A stretch of 64,000 bases of DNA from Enoplolaimus lenunculus (GCA_030248215.1 JASANG010000335.1:1-64000); one strand, 5' to 3'. Shown: positions 1 through 13,320, numbered from the stretch's first letter. Made by a program: numbers and translations. Notes: generated by a model from the letters alone, not told the origin.

Positions 1-3000
1 TTTAACTTTTCAAATTATTACGTCTTTAGGCTCTAATGTAGTTTCAGAAGCAATCACTACCAATGGTGATTATTTATTCTATTCTGTCGAATTTTCTTAG
101 GATACAACTTTTTAAAATTCAAAATTTGAAAATTTTAACTTTTCAAATTATTACGTCTTTAGGCTCTAATGTAGTTTCAGAAGCAATCACTACCAATGGT
201 GATTATTTATTCTATTCTTTCGAATTTTCTTAGGATACAACTTTTTAAAATTCAAAATTTGAAAATTTTAACTTTTCAAATTATTTCGTCTTTAGGCTCT
301 AATGTAGTTTCAGAAGCAATTACTACCAGTGGTGATTATTTATTCTATTCTATCGAATTTTCTTAGGATACAACTTTTTAAAATTCAAAATTTGAAAATT
401 TTAACTTTTCAAATTATTTCGTCTTTAGGCTCTAATGTAGTTTCAGAAGCAATTACTACCAATGGTGATTATTTATTCTATTCTATCGAATTTTCTTAGG
501 ATACAACTTTTTAAAATTCAAAATTTGAAAATTTTAACTTTTCAAATTATTTCGTCTTTAGGCTCTAATGTAGTTTCAGAAGCAATCACTACCAATGGTG
601 ATTATTTATTCTATGCTATCGAATTTTCTTAGGATACAGCTTTTTAAAATTCAGGCTTTGAAAATTTTAACTTCTCAAATTGTTACCTCGTTAGGCTCCA
701 ATGTAGTTGCAGAAGCAATTATTACAAAAATGGTGATTATTTATTCGATTCTATAGAATTTTCTTAGGAAACAGCTTTTTAAAATTCAGACTTTGAAAAT
801 TTTAACTTTTCAAATTATTACGTCTTTATGCTCTAATGTAGTTTCAGAAGTAATTACTACCAGTGGTGATTATTTATTCTATTCTATCGAATTTTCTTAG
901 GATACAGCTTTTTAAAATTCAGACTTTGAAAATTTTAACTTCTCAAATTATTTCGTCTTTAGGCTCTAAATGTAGTTTCAGAAGCAATTACTACCAATGG
1001 TGATTATTTATTCTATGCTATCGAATTTTCTTAGGATACAGCTTTTTAAAATTCAGGCTTTGAAAATTTTAACTTCTCAAATTATTTCGTCTTTAGGCTC
1101 TAAATGTAGTTTCAGAAGCAATTACTACCAATGGTGATTATTTATTCTATTCTATCGAATTTTCTTAGGATACAGCTTTTTAAAATTCAGACTTTGAAAA
1201 TTTTAACTTCTCAAATTATTTCGTCTTTAGGCTCTAAATGTAGTTTCAGAAGCAATTACTACCAATGGTGATTATTTATTCTATTCTATCGAATTTTCTT
1301 AGGATACAGCTTTCTAAAATTCAGACTTTGAAAATTTTAACTTTTCAAATTATTACGTCTTTAGGCTCTAATGTAGTTTCAGAAGCAATCACTACCAATG
1401 GTGATTATTTATTCTATTCTGTCGAATTTTCTTAGGATACAACTTTTTAAAATTCAAAATTTGAAAATTTTAACTTTTCAAATTATTACGTCTTTAGGCT
1501 CTAATGTAGTTTCAGAAGCAATCACTACCAATGGTGATTATTTATTCTATTCTGTCGAATTTTCTTAGGATACAACTTTTTAAAATTCAAAATTTGAAAA
1601 TTTTAACTTTTCAAATTATTACGTCTTTAGGCTCTAATGTAGTTTCAGAAGCAATCACTACCAATGGTGATTATTTATTCTATTCTGTCGAATTTTCTTA
1701 GGATACAACTTTTTAAAATTCAAAATTTGAAAATTTTAACTTTTCAAATTATTACGTCTTTAGGCTCTAATGTAGTTTCAGAAGCAATCACTACCAATGG
1801 TGATTATTTATTCTATTCTGTCGAATTTTCTTAGGATACAACTTTTTAAAATTCAAAATTTGAAAATTTTAACTTTTCAAATTATTACGTCTTTAGGCTC
1901 TAATGTAGTTTCAGAAGCAATCACTACCAATGGTGATTATTTTTATTCCTATTCTATCGAATTTTCTTAGGATACAACTTTTTAAAATTCAAAATTTGAA
2001 AATTTTAACTTTTCAAATTATTTCGTCTTTAGGCTCTAATGTAGTTTCAGAAGCAATCACTACCAATGGTGATTATTTATTCTATTCTGTCGAATTTTCT
2101 TAGGATACAACTTTTTAAAATTCAAAATTTGAAAATTTTAACTTTTCAAATTATTTCGTCTTTAGGCTCTAATGTAGTTTCAGAAGCAATTACTACCAGT
2201 GGTGATTATTTATTCTATTCTATCGAATTTTCTTAGGATACAACTTTTTAAAATTCAAAATTTGAAAATTTTAACTTTTCAAATTATTTCGTCTTTAGGC
2301 TCTAATGTAGTTTCAGAAGCAATCACTACCAATGGTGATTATTTATTCTATTCTATCGAATTTTCTTAGGATACAACTTTTTAAAATTCAAAATTTGAAA
2401 ATTTTAACTTTTCAAATTATTTCGTCTTTAGGCTCTAATGTAGTTTCAGAAGCAATCACTACCAATGGTGATTATTTTTATTCTATTCCCCCCCCCTTCA
2501 GAACAATTACTACCAGGTGATTATTTATTCTATTCTATCGATTTTTCTTAGGATACAACTTTTTAAAATTCAAAATTTGAAAATTTTAACTTTTCAAATT
2601 ATTTCGTCTTTAGGCTCTAATGTAGTTTCAGAAGCAATCACTACCAATGGTGATTATTTATTCTATTCTGTCGAATTTTCTTAGGATACAACTTTTTAAA
2701 ATTCAAAATTTGAAAATTTTAACTTTTCAAATTATTACGTCTTTAGGCTCTAATGTAGTTTCAGAAGCAATTACTACCAATGGTGATTATTTATTCTATT
2801 CTGTCGAATTTTCTTAGGATACAACTTTTTAAAATTCAAAATTTGAAAATTTTAACTTTTCAAATTATTTCGTCTTTAGGCTCTAATGTAGTTTCAGAAG
2901 CAATCACTACCAATGGTGATTATTTATTCTATTCTGTCGAATTTTCTTAGGATACAGCTTTTTAAAATTCAGACTTTGAAAATTTTAACTTTTCAAATTA

Positions 3001-3244
3001 TTACGTCTTTAGGCTCTAATGTAGTTTCAGAAGCAATCACTACCAATGGTGATTATTTATTCTATTCTGTCGAATTTTCTTAGGATACAGCTTTTTAAAA
3101 TTCAGACTTTGAAAATTTTAACTTTTCAAATTATTACGTCTTTAGGCTCTAATGTAGTTTCAGAAGCAATCACTACCAATGGTGATTATTTATTCTATTC
3201 TGTCGAATTTTCTTAGGATACAACTTTTATAATTCAGACTTTGA
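1..3244. repeat. 133-bp tandem satellite array (about 24 copies)
   Basis: The same unit recurs head to tail every 133 bases, for example at positions 1, 134 and 267, and runs off the left edge. Each unit holds a CTTTAGGCTC segment, a nested inverted repeat (AATCAC-8 nt-GTGATT) and an AT-rich block. At least two variant classes are interleaved (TTCAAAATTTG versus TTCAGACTTTG; TTACGTC versus TTTCGTC), which indicates local higher-order mixing. One unit near 2485-2520 is broken by a poly-C run and a shortened segment. The array ends abruptly near 3244 with a decayed last unit. Short open frames inside it are not genes. Confidence 0.97.
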
Positions 3245-3502
3245 GAAAAAACACGGCTCATTTAAATAGATTGAAAGGTAGCAAGAGCTGTTCTCTTTTG
3301 CAGATGCCTATACGCGATGTACGCAGCAATGTTGTAATGCGGCTGAAATAGACGCAATCAATTTTTACAGGAAACGGAAACGGAAACAAATATCCAATGT
3401 GGTACGCACGATGAGAAATATAGCGAGAGGAGACACAGAAAAGTGCTTGGTTTCAAAACACCCAGCATGTCCTGTTTAATTTAAAAAATGCTGACAAACA
3501 GG

Positions 3503-3655
3503 CACGTAGCCAGAGGACAGGGGTGTTGAACTATTTTGGGACAATTTTGGCCCCGCTAGAAGATTTCCAACCATTCTTGACAGTCATCGAAAACCCTTGT
3601 GTGTTATTTGTGAAAAAATTTTAGCCTCCTTTGGCAACGAGCGCTGCCTAAGGTC
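3503..3655 (+). repeat. Dispersed repeat, GTAGCCA family
   Basis: Copy of a roughly 150-bp dispersed repeat. Its landmarks in order are CGTAGCCAGAGG, a block ending GCTAGAAGATTTCCAACC, a variant of TTGTAAGTCATC, AAACCCTTGTG, and a tail resembling AGCAAGGTGAGCT. At least eleven other copies lie in the window in both orientations. No terminal inverted repeat or coding potential is evident, so the class is unknown. Confidence 0.75.
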
Positions 3656-4069
3656 ATACTGACAAAATATACGGAAAATATTAACGACAAATTGTATTGT
3701 AACAACGCGTTTTTTAGTCAGTTCTTGTTTGGGTGCTATATCAATTGCCACAGGAACGTCGTACTGGTCGTATGACCTCTTGTTGAGGGTATTTCAAACT
3801 TATGACTTTTCCCAACTGGGCCATAACAAGGAAGTGTGTGCGGCGCATAACCGTCTTCTCTAATATCTCTTCCTTTAAGTCTGCCCACTTTAATAGTTAA
3901 TCCCAACACCCTTCTGTTTTATATCTTTCTTTTGAGCAAAACTGAGTTTCCCCTAAGCATTTTTGTTCATTGCCATGTGCGTTAATGTTTTTATTACATT
4001 TAATACAGTTAATGTAGATTTGCCGTGTGTCTATTGCACAGTTAAGCAGTCTTCTACGTAATTCTTTTA

Positions 4070-4207
4070 CTATGGACTCTGTTGTGAGCTCTAATTAGGA
4101 CAAACAGACGTTATCCGCTAACGGACTTTGAAGATACATTCATCTGTTGATTGGGACTCAAAACCGGGACCCCCCGCTAGTACCCCCTCTTATGCACGTC
4201 ACTACAG
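4070..4207 (+). mobile_element. 3' fragment of TA-duplicating MITE
   Basis: It matches the right half of the TA-MITE family seen complete at 24881-25286: a GATTGGGACTCAAAA segment, a GGGACCCCC block and the terminal inverted repeat ending GTCACTACAG. The 5' half is missing or too diverged to see. Confidence 0.6.
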
Positions 4208-4626
4208 TGGAAAAAAGAGCAGCTTTAACTCACGGAGCAAAAACATTCTTACACGCTACGGTCTCTGGCCTCAAAATGCTGTACGAAGTCATACCCTGCC
4301 ACCTCCCGAAATAAAACACTCGCCATCAGCTTGTGCCACGCCTGTTTAAATTATTGAATCGCATCACAGAAAGTCAACAAAAGTTTAAAAAAATTAAACT
4401 CTTATACTTTGCGTAGACCAAAAAATAACTATTTTTCAACAGATTCTGCAATAATCAAATATTTCTCTGCCGCATTTGCCAATGGGCAAGATCGACTGCT
4501 AAAACCCTTGTAGTCAACCATTTTTGCTTCATTTACATAATGACCTTTCGCAATTTATGATTCTCTCAAAGAAGATTAGCATGAATTTAATATTACACAA
4601 AATGAACAAAAAATGCTAACAAGTTT
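4208..4626. other. Intergenic stretch, nothing recognised
   Basis: AT-rich sequence between two MITEs. I see no coding, RNA or repeat signal in it. Confidence 0.5.
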
Positions 4627-4840
4627 GGCCCATGTAAAGATCAGGGGCGGACCGTTTTTTCTGTGGGCCTAGAATAGAGCAAGCTTAACCTTTAGAGCAG
4701 TTTTTTGCTTGGCTTATGCTTAGGTTTAGACTTGGGCTTAGGAATATGCCCATTCTTATGGTTAGGCTTAGGCTTTGGCTTAGGCTTAGGCTTAGGGATA
4801 TGCTTACAATACTGTTCCGCCCCTGTTCTCTACATTGGCC
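4627..4840 (-). mobile_element. TTAGGC-core MITE, complete, perfect 8-bp TSD
   Basis: The element is bounded by GGCCCATGTAAAGATCAGGG on the left and an inverted partner ending CTACATTGGCC. It is flanked by the perfect 8-bp direct repeat ACAAGTTT at 4619-4626 and 4841-4848. The interior holds two blocks of TTAGGC/TTAGGT/TTTGGC hexamers, all in one orientation. It has no coding capacity. The 8-bp duplication suits hAT-like (or P-like) mobilisation; the assignment to hAT is inference. Confidence 0.9.
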
Positions 4841-4849
4841 ACAAGTTTT

Positions 4850-7800
4850 ACTACAAGCAAACACATTTCGAATGGCGAATCCAACAATTTTTCAAAGGGG
4901 GGGGAGTGGCTGCGGAATATATATTAGTGTAAAAGCTCTCGAGCGAAATGCGCTCGAAACCAAACCAACACAATAATAATCGTAACTTTAGTTGTTTTGA
5001 TTCCTGCAGTTGTGCTGTAGCCTGGGTGGGCTCACGTGGATTCGCCAGTGATGACAGTCCGATTTACATCTGTATTTGTCATAATCAGAGGCATTGTGCA
5101 GATCCTAAAATACTTGAAAGTAGAGGCCTTCCAGTAGCCAAAAAGGGTCTACCCCGTATCGAATAGATTTGACACGGTTGGAAAAATTTTAGACACGGTT
5201 GTAAATAATGTGTGTGTTTTTGCTTTTAGCTTTTTAATAACACATTAGAACAACCGGGATGTGGTTAAAATTCAGAAATATAGGTTGAAACGTAAATTCG
5301 ACATCTTTAAATCTATATACTCTTACTAGGTAGGGTGACTAGACACTGGACAAGTTCGAGAATGTAGGCGTTCACTTTTCGAGCACATTTAAGTAAAAGC
5401 GAAGGTAAAAGTTTAAGTTACGACGTAGGTAAGTTGTTTCCGAGACCTAAACCTAGATCTACTACAGTTGGGGAAATGTATAAGAACCAGAACCTGTTCC
5501 TGATTGTTGATCTATTATTCCGGTGTTATATTGTGCCAAGCTCACTAGAACCCGGTTTGAAACGCGATAAAAAGTGCGTGATAAGAGAAACTGAAATTTA
5601 TTAAAAATATTCCGTGTTTGCTGACACCGTTTGTCATTTACGACTACTTTAAATTTAGCATTTTCCAACGTTTCTGCGTGTATTTTTTTCTCAAAACAAC
5701 TCATGTCGGAGCGTTCTAAAAGGTCGCCGATTTTGTGGATTCGATTCGACATTTGACAAGTAGGCGAGTGTTTTTGTTCTTCTGAAACGTGGTTCAAATT
5801 GCTGTCCGTGTTTTATTCAATTAAATAGCGAGGTTTAATATAATGACACGCATGTTTCATGTTTGTTATGTACGAAAATAAAATAAAATTAAGGCCGATT
5901 ACTATGGACGACAACAAACGGTCGCATCCCTTTGAACAATTTGACAAACAGTTGTACGTTTGCTAAATTTTTGTTTGCCCTAAGCAACTTCCTCTCGCCT
6001 CTTCTAATCTATTACGAATTTCTGGTCACCAGGAGCGCAATCGTTAACGTGTAGAACGTGTCCGAATGGAAATTTGAACTGTGTTCATTGAACATATTTT
6101 TCCGAATTTGGCAAAATTTGCAGCGCTTATTTGATATTTGGATTAAATTTGTTGACCTATACATTGGCCAAAGTATCCATCAAAATCACAAATCTTGCAT
6201 CATTACACAAAAAGATAACCTTTGTGTACATCCAGAACAAGCCAATAACGGGTAAGTTTACCAGCCCAAATAGCCCTGAAGACAGCTCAGTATTAATGTT
6301 TATGCTTTATTTCGTTTGCTACCTAGCGGTTTTTTTGTCTTCTGCAAAACTCTAGTAAAACGCCAAAAACATACCATAGCATCACACAGTTAAAGCTTAT
6401 AATTTATTTATTATTGTTTTAACCGAACCTTTGCCGGTGTTCGTCTGCTCTCTGTGGTGATATCCATAAAGGCTTTTTTGGTCTGGCTCGTTGGCGACAG
6501 GGCTCAAGGGGGCGTACCTTTGTCTAAAGGTAATTTAAACACCCCCTACACGTCAGAAATATTTTATCTTGCTGGTGAATACAAATCAGCGCTGGACTGG
6601 CAGCGGGTTTTTGGTTTTGCCAGTGGTACGATTTCGACATTGCTTGTGTGGGAATGGTCACCGAGGGGAGGGCAAATGTGTTAATACAAATGTGGAATAT
6701 AAAACTGGTTATTTTCAAAAGACAAAGTCCAAATAAAACTGAGGACAGGAGCATGGTGCTGCCACCGCTCAAGGCCGGTCCTGTAGGCAGCTCAGTTTGC
6801 CAGATTGGGACTAAAAATTCCGAACGGCCCATGCGAGGTTTTCGCGAAATTCGCGCAATCGTGGCTGAAACTTTTCAACAAAAAATATCTGTTGACAGCT
6901 GAACAATCTAACCCTCTGAGCGAACGAACAAGTGTTTCAAAGTTCTCTGCGATCCTTGTTACATTTTTCATTGCGTAGATCAACTGCGCGCTAGATGTGA
7001 CAGCTAGCTTGTTTGACCGAAGTTAATTAGTACCTCAAAGTAGCGAAAAGTTGCTGAGCACCAAAAGATATGGAAAACAAATAAGTGAGTCTGAAGCTAT
7101 AATACTTATTAGACATATTTTGTTTTGGTGGTTTCAAGTCTTAAAAACCTACACCTGTACTGTTTTTGTAAACTTGAGTGCGGAAGCACCGAAGCGGGTA
7201 ATTATATCTGGGGATTTGTCGCAGGAGAAGCAAGGGGGCATGGATATATCTAGTTATTTTAATAGAGTTGTGTCAATCATTAAATGCTAGCTGAGGCAAA
7301 TAGACTTAGAAACAAAACTACCTTTGTTTAATATATAAATGTATTGACGTGAATCCACAAATCGGATTTATGGCTAATGCGCACGGAAATTTTAAAGATT
7401 TTGAATGAATTTCGGAAATTTTATTTGACATCGAACAATTGCACTAATTTTGAGCATAACAATAATGGGATTTCCGGTATTTGTATAACGGAAACTAAAA
7501 CGGAAACGGACACCGATTTTTGCCGGAAATGCAAACGAATCGCCGATTACATCTTAATGGTAACTGTTATTTGTATGCATAAGTACAACACGTCCACCAA
7601 ACGGGAAACCAACCTCGGGCTTGTTGACCTCAGGACAGCCTCCTTCTATAAAAATTCTGTAGAACCCTTGACAAAATTATTGTTAACGCGCATAGTTGAG
7701 CGGTATTTTATGGTAAACACCTTCCATCCGACAGCGCCGAGTTCAAATTCAATCCTCGCTGCATTTTTATGCCTTCTGCACATTATCTTAAAAGAACATT

Positions 7801-8170
7801 GTGTCGTGCAAACAAACATGCACTCGAGCATACAAACCTCTTTATCACGTCATCACCTTTTATCGTCTCAAATTACCATTAAACAGTTCCGAACACCTTT
7901 TCTGTTGATTGATAACTTCGTTCTTTGAGTTTAAAATTTGGGAGAATATAGCTGTACATTGCAGAGGTAGAGTGTAAACTGGTGCCGGATATGAGGATGC
8001 ACTTTCTCAACGATACTTGTTTACTGTCAACCACAAAACGTCTCCATTCCAATCAGTTTAAGGCTCAGTATAAGCCTCAACTCAAGCGTAAGGTTGACGT
8101 TTAGACTTAAGGAAATAATAAATGACTGATGCCCGGGAACCTAAACATGCACTTCTGAACTCTGTACAGC
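4850..8170. other. Gene-poor intergenic stretch
   Basis: No convincing gene. Near 4867-4920 there is a GGGGGGGG-containing repeat scrap. At 8058-8110 a few decayed AAGCCT/AAGCGT hexamers look like a dead TTAGGC-core element. The longest open frame (7377-7928) includes an iterated GGAAAC/GGACAC run shared with other repeats and shows no domain, so it is not called a gene. Confidence 0.45.
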
Positions 8171-8177
8171 ACGTTTG

Positions 8178-8370
8178 GGCCCATGTAAAGATCAGGGGCG
8201 GAACGTTTTTCTGTGGAACTAGAAAAGAGTAAGCTATGCTTTAGAGTAAATGTTTTGTTTGGCTTAGGCTTAGGCTTAGAAATATGCTCATTGTTACGCT
8301 TAGGCTTAGGCATACGCTTTGGCTTAGGCTTAGGAATATGCTTATAATACTGTTCCGATTGACATTAGCC
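8178..8370 (-). mobile_element. TTAGGC-core MITE, 7/8 TSD
   Basis: Left end GGCCCATGTAAAGATCAGGG is identical to the copy at 4627. The right end is decayed to CATTAGCC. Flanking octamers CACGTTTG and CACGATTG match at seven of eight positions, consistent with an older target-site duplication. The interior has two groups of TTAGGC-like hexamers. Confidence 0.85.
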
Positions 8371-8879
8371 CACGATTGAAAGGTTAAGCACCCACATAAA
8401 TATTTTATGGCGTCCGCTGATTCGTCACTAATTGTGATGTCGTGTTAAAATGCTCTATGTCCGTTTTGATGGCCAATTTTAAAGTTTTTGCTTAGTAGAA
8501 TTATTTGTGTCATATTTATTAGTTAAAAATACTCATAGTTTTTCCAACCAGGAAGTTTTCGAACACGAGCGTTTCTAGTTCATATGTGGTGCAGTCTGTT
8601 TTCATTATAAACTGTACTTAATTGAAAAGTTGTTCCGACTGGTAAAACGAGCTAGAAAATGTTACTCTTTCACCTTTATGTTCCAGCAGATTATTCTAAA
8701 GCATGTAACAGGGCCTATTTTTACCGTCGCCTCTCCAGAAGTTTCGGGAAGGGTGGTATTATATATCCTATAATTCACCCTTGTATACGCTTCTCGCTGT
8801 TCGCCAAGTTGTAGATCATCATCGCAACCAGAAATTGTTAGTAGAGAAGGCAAGATCATTTTTAGAAGAGACAAAGTAG

Positions 8880-9175
8880 CATTATTTTTTCGACGTTGTA
8901 GAAAACCACTGCATGCAAAAAAGTATTTCTGAATTTATTCAGAAAAGAATTTTGTGTGGCAATTATGAAAAGTTTTTCTGATATTTAAGATAGTTTTTGG
9001 AAAAAACAACAGGAAAACGTTTTGTTTTTAGACTTCGTTCCAAAACTTTTAAGAAAACTTTTCTGTTATAACAGAAATACTTTCAACTGTATCTCGCTAA
9101 TCATGTTTCTTAAATGTAGGAAATTTTTTCATAAATATCAGAAATATTATTTTGAGTGTGGATTGCTAAGGGGGC
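8880..9175. repeat. Dispersed AT-rich repeat related to 13085-13320
   Basis: It shares phrases with a second copy, notably GTTATAACAGAAAT, TGTTTCTTAAATGTA and AATATTATTTTGAG, in the same order. The ends are not clear. No coding signal. Confidence 0.5.
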
Positions 9176-11160
9176 AAACAGGTTCATAGAGAGAGCGAAA
9201 CCCCCTTGCTTTCTGCAGCAGCAAATACATCCTGTTTTAGATAAATTAATCACAAAGGCAAAGATATATGCCATTAACTACAGAACTTAAAACTTTATTA
9301 CATTTCACATCGTAAAAAGTACAAATTTGTTTTTCTGGTGTTTCTGCTCTGTGTCGCCGTTGCGAACAACACTTTACCAATCCTATGCTCCCCTGTATCA
9401 TTCGATTCATTCATCGCTCGTTTCAGTGTACCTGCCTCTAAGCCCACTAGCGGATCCAAGGGGACTTGCCGCCCAGCAGAAAAAAATTTTTGTGATACAA
9501 TGTTAAGGTCCCTCTTACCTTACAATTTTCTCCCTCAGAAAATTGGCATATATATATATACCTATATGGCATACACTAACATTTGCTAGCCCGCCCACTC
9601 ATGCTTCTGGATCCGCTGCTGTCTATTCCTTTCTTCTGTTAATTCCTTTAGGGGCGTAGCCAGAAATTCACTTCGATAAAGAAATAATCACGGTTATAAG
9701 ACTTGTGACCAGGCGTAGCGACTGACAAAATTTTAGGTCCTCTACAGGTTATTCTGCAGCCTGAGCATGTGCCTTTTTTCAAATCTCGAGAAGTTTCAAA
9801 GCGTTACCTGATTACCCGTATCTCTCTTTGCTGCACCCTTTACGGCTTTCCTCTGTTTTCTTCTATTGCCTCGTTTTCTGACGGTTTTTGTTTACTTCAT
9901 TCAAGCCGGAGTCTGACGACGCATAAGCTAATTCGCATTTTTATGCCACGCATTTCTCGGACAGGGAAAATATTTAGAAATAAATAACATTGTAGACAAG
10001 TGCTATAAGCATATACGTTACAAATAGGGATAAAATGTTAACTTTTAAAAATTTGGCCGAACGAAACTACTTACCCATATAATTATAGATACCTATTTAG
10101 CGACCGCCTTGTGCACAGGCTTTAAATTGATAGTTTCACAGGATACAAGTCTTCAAACGAAAAAGACTAAAATTTTGCATTGAGATTAAGTGCTAAAATT
10201 GCGTATGGTGGTTCGCATGCCATCGAGGATTTTCACTGTTATATATCAAATTATCAATTCCTACAAGCGATTGGTGCTACACACGTTTGCCAATACTTGT
10301 TTTTCTAGAAAATTTAGCCGCCTTAAGCCAAAAGGCTCATGTTGGTCATGCTAAAGACTGATAAATGTGCCGATTACTTCTTCTCCGAAAACTCTGGAGG
10401 CATATTTGACGTACTGTTTTCCTTGCATACGCCGAGTTTAGGCTTAAGCTTTGTGGGAGACCCTATAAAATTAACACAGGCCGCGAATTTTAACCTTATA
10501 AGCATAATAAATCCTTACATTTTCGAATGAAAAATAAAACTTTTCTGTTGTATACGTCTGATGTGCAATTGCATTTCAATTAGTGATTTTTTGAGCCGGG
10601 GAGGGAGTGCATCGACCTTTCAACGCTGTACATAAACCGAAGTTGCTTATAAACACCCAAAGGCCAACAGGTGAAATGTTTTTGCAGCAAAACAATGCAA
10701 TTGTGTGTAGCTGTTGTGGAATATTTATTTTAGCTTAAAGGGGGGCCTTTACCTACAATTGCATTGTAACGTTCTTTATCACCTGATTCAGTGTTTTCAG
10801 GGAGCAAAACCTTGTCTAGAGGGTGTAAAGTTATGACTGGTGGAGTGCATGCCAAGTGTGGAATGTTTTCATTTCAACTGAGTGGTAACTTCAAACAAAA
10901 AATTTATAATCAAGCAAGATTTATTTCATCTTTTCATTTGCTTCGCTTTCGACTAATTGCGAATAATAAAGATATATTTATCCTTACTATAGTCGAGGAA
11001 CAGCTATAACAGCACAGAGTCGCACTTGTATAAAGGAGACTTGAGAAACGGAAAGTTGGAACCTTAAGAGTTCCTTTGTGTATTTTCGCTGGCAAATTTT
11101 TGTACGAATTTTAGGCTTAAATTGAAAGGTTCAAGTTACCCTCCAATACTATATGTTTGC
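9176..11160. other. Intergenic stretch, nothing recognised
   Basis: Only short open frames without codon bias or domain features. No complete repeat element is visible. Confidence 0.4.
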
Positions 11161-11167
11161 TCGATGG

Positions 11168-11355
11168 AAGAAGGCGTGAGGCTCAACCTACACCGGAGCC
11201 TAAGCGTAAGCCTCAAGTTATTTTAGTAACCCAGTCATAAAACGTGGACTGGAAACTTGTTGTTGAGGACATTTAAGAAGCACTAGGCAGAGGCACAGGC
11301 TAAACCTAAGCCTAAGCGTTAACCCCAAACTATTTTATTAATCTAGCCATTATGT
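11168..11355 (+). mobile_element. Degenerate GCCTAA/TTAGGC-type element
   Basis: Two groups of GCCTAAGCGTAAGCCT-type hexamers are separated by about 90 bases, the layout of the TTAGGC-core MITEs, but the terminal GGCC repeats and the flanking duplication are no longer recognisable. Confidence 0.5.
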
Positions 11356-12151
11356 ACCTATGGTCGTCAAAGGTTTTGTGGGAAAAAGTTAAAAATTATA
11401 TACCCCAAACTAAAGGTCAAACTATTTGAATCGGTCGTAAATTTTAATTATTTGCTATTCAAAAATTTTTTACCTGTTTCACAAATTCTGGACAGTTTCA
11501 ACAGTCCAAAAATTCCTACTATCACAAAGTTTTAATGACCCATTATCATGTAATAAAAGTTTGGAGTTGAAAACCGGCCCAAAACACTTTCCACTGGCTC
11601 CAGTAAACTGCTGTACCCCGGAAACTATTCCGCGTTTAATTGTAGTACCTAAATAATTGTGTTGAAAATTGGTAAAGATTTAGTACTAAAATTGCGTTTG
11701 ACTTCTCGCTCGTTTCGCTCGCGATAGTTTTTCATTATTAAGTACATATTGCAAGCCAGCCCCATCAAATACACCGGATCCTTCACTTCCAAACTGTCTG
11801 TACAGGCTTTATTTATTACAACGATGTAAAGATAGAATGGTTTTATGAGAACAATACACAGTTTACATAGGTTTTAGATCAAAATATATTTTCCTGGTCT
11901 TACAGCGAGACGCGAACACCTGGCTTGTTAATCCTATCGGTTTTGGAAATTGGTACTTTTGCCGATTTGTAATAAGTTTCCTTGAACGAAAAATGTATTT
12001 TTATATCGACCATTTTGTATTTTTGGTTTAAAATAAATTGCTTTCAAACACCCGTGTATTTTATTTACATCAACTGCAAGACATTTTAAGATAAAATTGT
12101 ACAATAAAAAATGCACGCGAGAAATCTAATGAAGGTAAAATGTAATACTTC

Positions 12152-12384
12152 GGCCTATTTAAATATCAAGGGCGTAACGTTACTCTGCGGGACTGAATAC
12201 AGTAAGTGTAAGCTTCCGACTGTTTTTTGCTTACGCTTAGGCTTAAGTAGAACCTTATTCTTACGCTTAAGCTTACGTATAAACTTTATGTATCAACTCA
12301 TTGTTACGCTTAGACTTTAGGCTTAGACTGAAGCTTAGAAATATGCGTATACTATATAACGGTTCAGTTCTCTATACATTGTCC
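12152..12384 (-). mobile_element. TTAGGC-core MITE, complete, perfect 8-bp TSD
   Basis: Begins GGCC with an internal GGGCGTAACG box and ends CTATACATTGTCC. Perfect flanking octamers AATACTTC lie at 12144-12151 and 12385-12392. The interior contains CTTAGGCTTA and CTTACGCTTA runs in one orientation. Non-coding. Confidence 0.88.
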
Positions 12385-12545
12385 AATACTTCATTGGCTC
12401 AGTTTTGTGAAGTTTATATAATCTTGATTCTGTTGTAGGGTTTAGACTTTTTTATCCCGTTTATCTGTGCGTATTTTATAATATTACCGTTATAGTCATT
12501 TTAGGCGCCGTTTTTTACTGTGTAAAAGTACAAATTCAGCATTAA

Positions 12546-12609
12546 ATACCAGCCATCCAGCTGTTGCCTGCGTCTAAATAAGCAACGCACCAATTTGGGT
12601 GGCTGGTAT
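12546..12609. other. Short strong hairpin
   Basis: The arms ATACCAGCCA and TGGCTGGTAT are perfectly complementary over ten bases. With wobble pairs the stem extends inward to about 14-15 pairs, and a second pairing (GTTGC with GCAAC) is possible in the loop. It may be a tiny foldback element or a structured RNA; nothing else identifies it. Confidence 0.5.
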
Positions 12610-13084
12610 CTCGTTTAGTATTCGTCAGTCTTTAATTCAGTAAACTATTATGCAAAAACAGACTTGTCCACTTTGTAAGGTGTCAGCACTAGCGACTTTT
12701 TCAAGCTGTTCCCGTTATTATTGTTTAACTTTAGTTTATTTCTAAGGGTATGTTTGCGTTAAAATAACAATTATACTTTTGCAAGAACTTCGTAATAACA
12801 TCTATATAACATCCTGCAGCTTGCATCGTTAATAAACTAAATAGTTTTGAAAAATTGGCTAGCAAGAAACCTGAAAAGAATATTTTCAAATTCGAACCAT
12901 TCCTGGGCAAACGCTGGCTGGGTGTGGGAAATCCGAAAAGACCAACAATTTCTGATGAAAAACGCCTAAAATGGTATTTTATTGCCTATCATTAATTTCT
13001 TGCTTTAATGACAATGGTCTTTGCATACATCTCGATTTTACCCTCTATTGAGTTAGATTATTAACTTTGAACATAAAAAATGAT

Positions 13085-13320
13085 TTTTTATTTTTCGTAA
13101 AAAAATGGAAAAAAATTCATTTCTTCCGGTAATATTTTTCCAGAAAATACAACCATGTTTTATGTTATGCGATGATTTTGAAGGTTACAATTTCGGTGTA
13201 TATCTCAAAGACATTTTGTGTTATAACAGAAATTTTTTGAACCGCACCTTTTAAATATGTTTCTGAAATGTAACAAAACAATTTTGAAGTATAACAAATA
13301 TTATTTTGAGGTTGAGGGAC
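13085..13320. repeat. Second copy of AT-rich dispersed repeat
   Basis: Shares GTTATAACAGAAAT, ATGTTTCTGAAATGTA and AATATTATTTTGAGG with 8880-9175. Diverged, non-coding, ends unclear. Confidence 0.5.

Noticed and set aside
2332-2520. 62-codon open frame in the satellite
   Set aside because: It follows the tandem repeat and recurs with stops in neighbouring units; not a gene.
1-3244. CRISPR-like array
   Set aside because: Adjacent units are continuous 133-bp repeats with no unique spacers, in a eukaryotic context.
7377-7928. 183-codon open frame
   Set aside because: Unusually long for such AT-rich DNA, but it includes an iterated GGAAAC-type run shared with repeats, shows no domain or signal, and has no splice or poly-A context.
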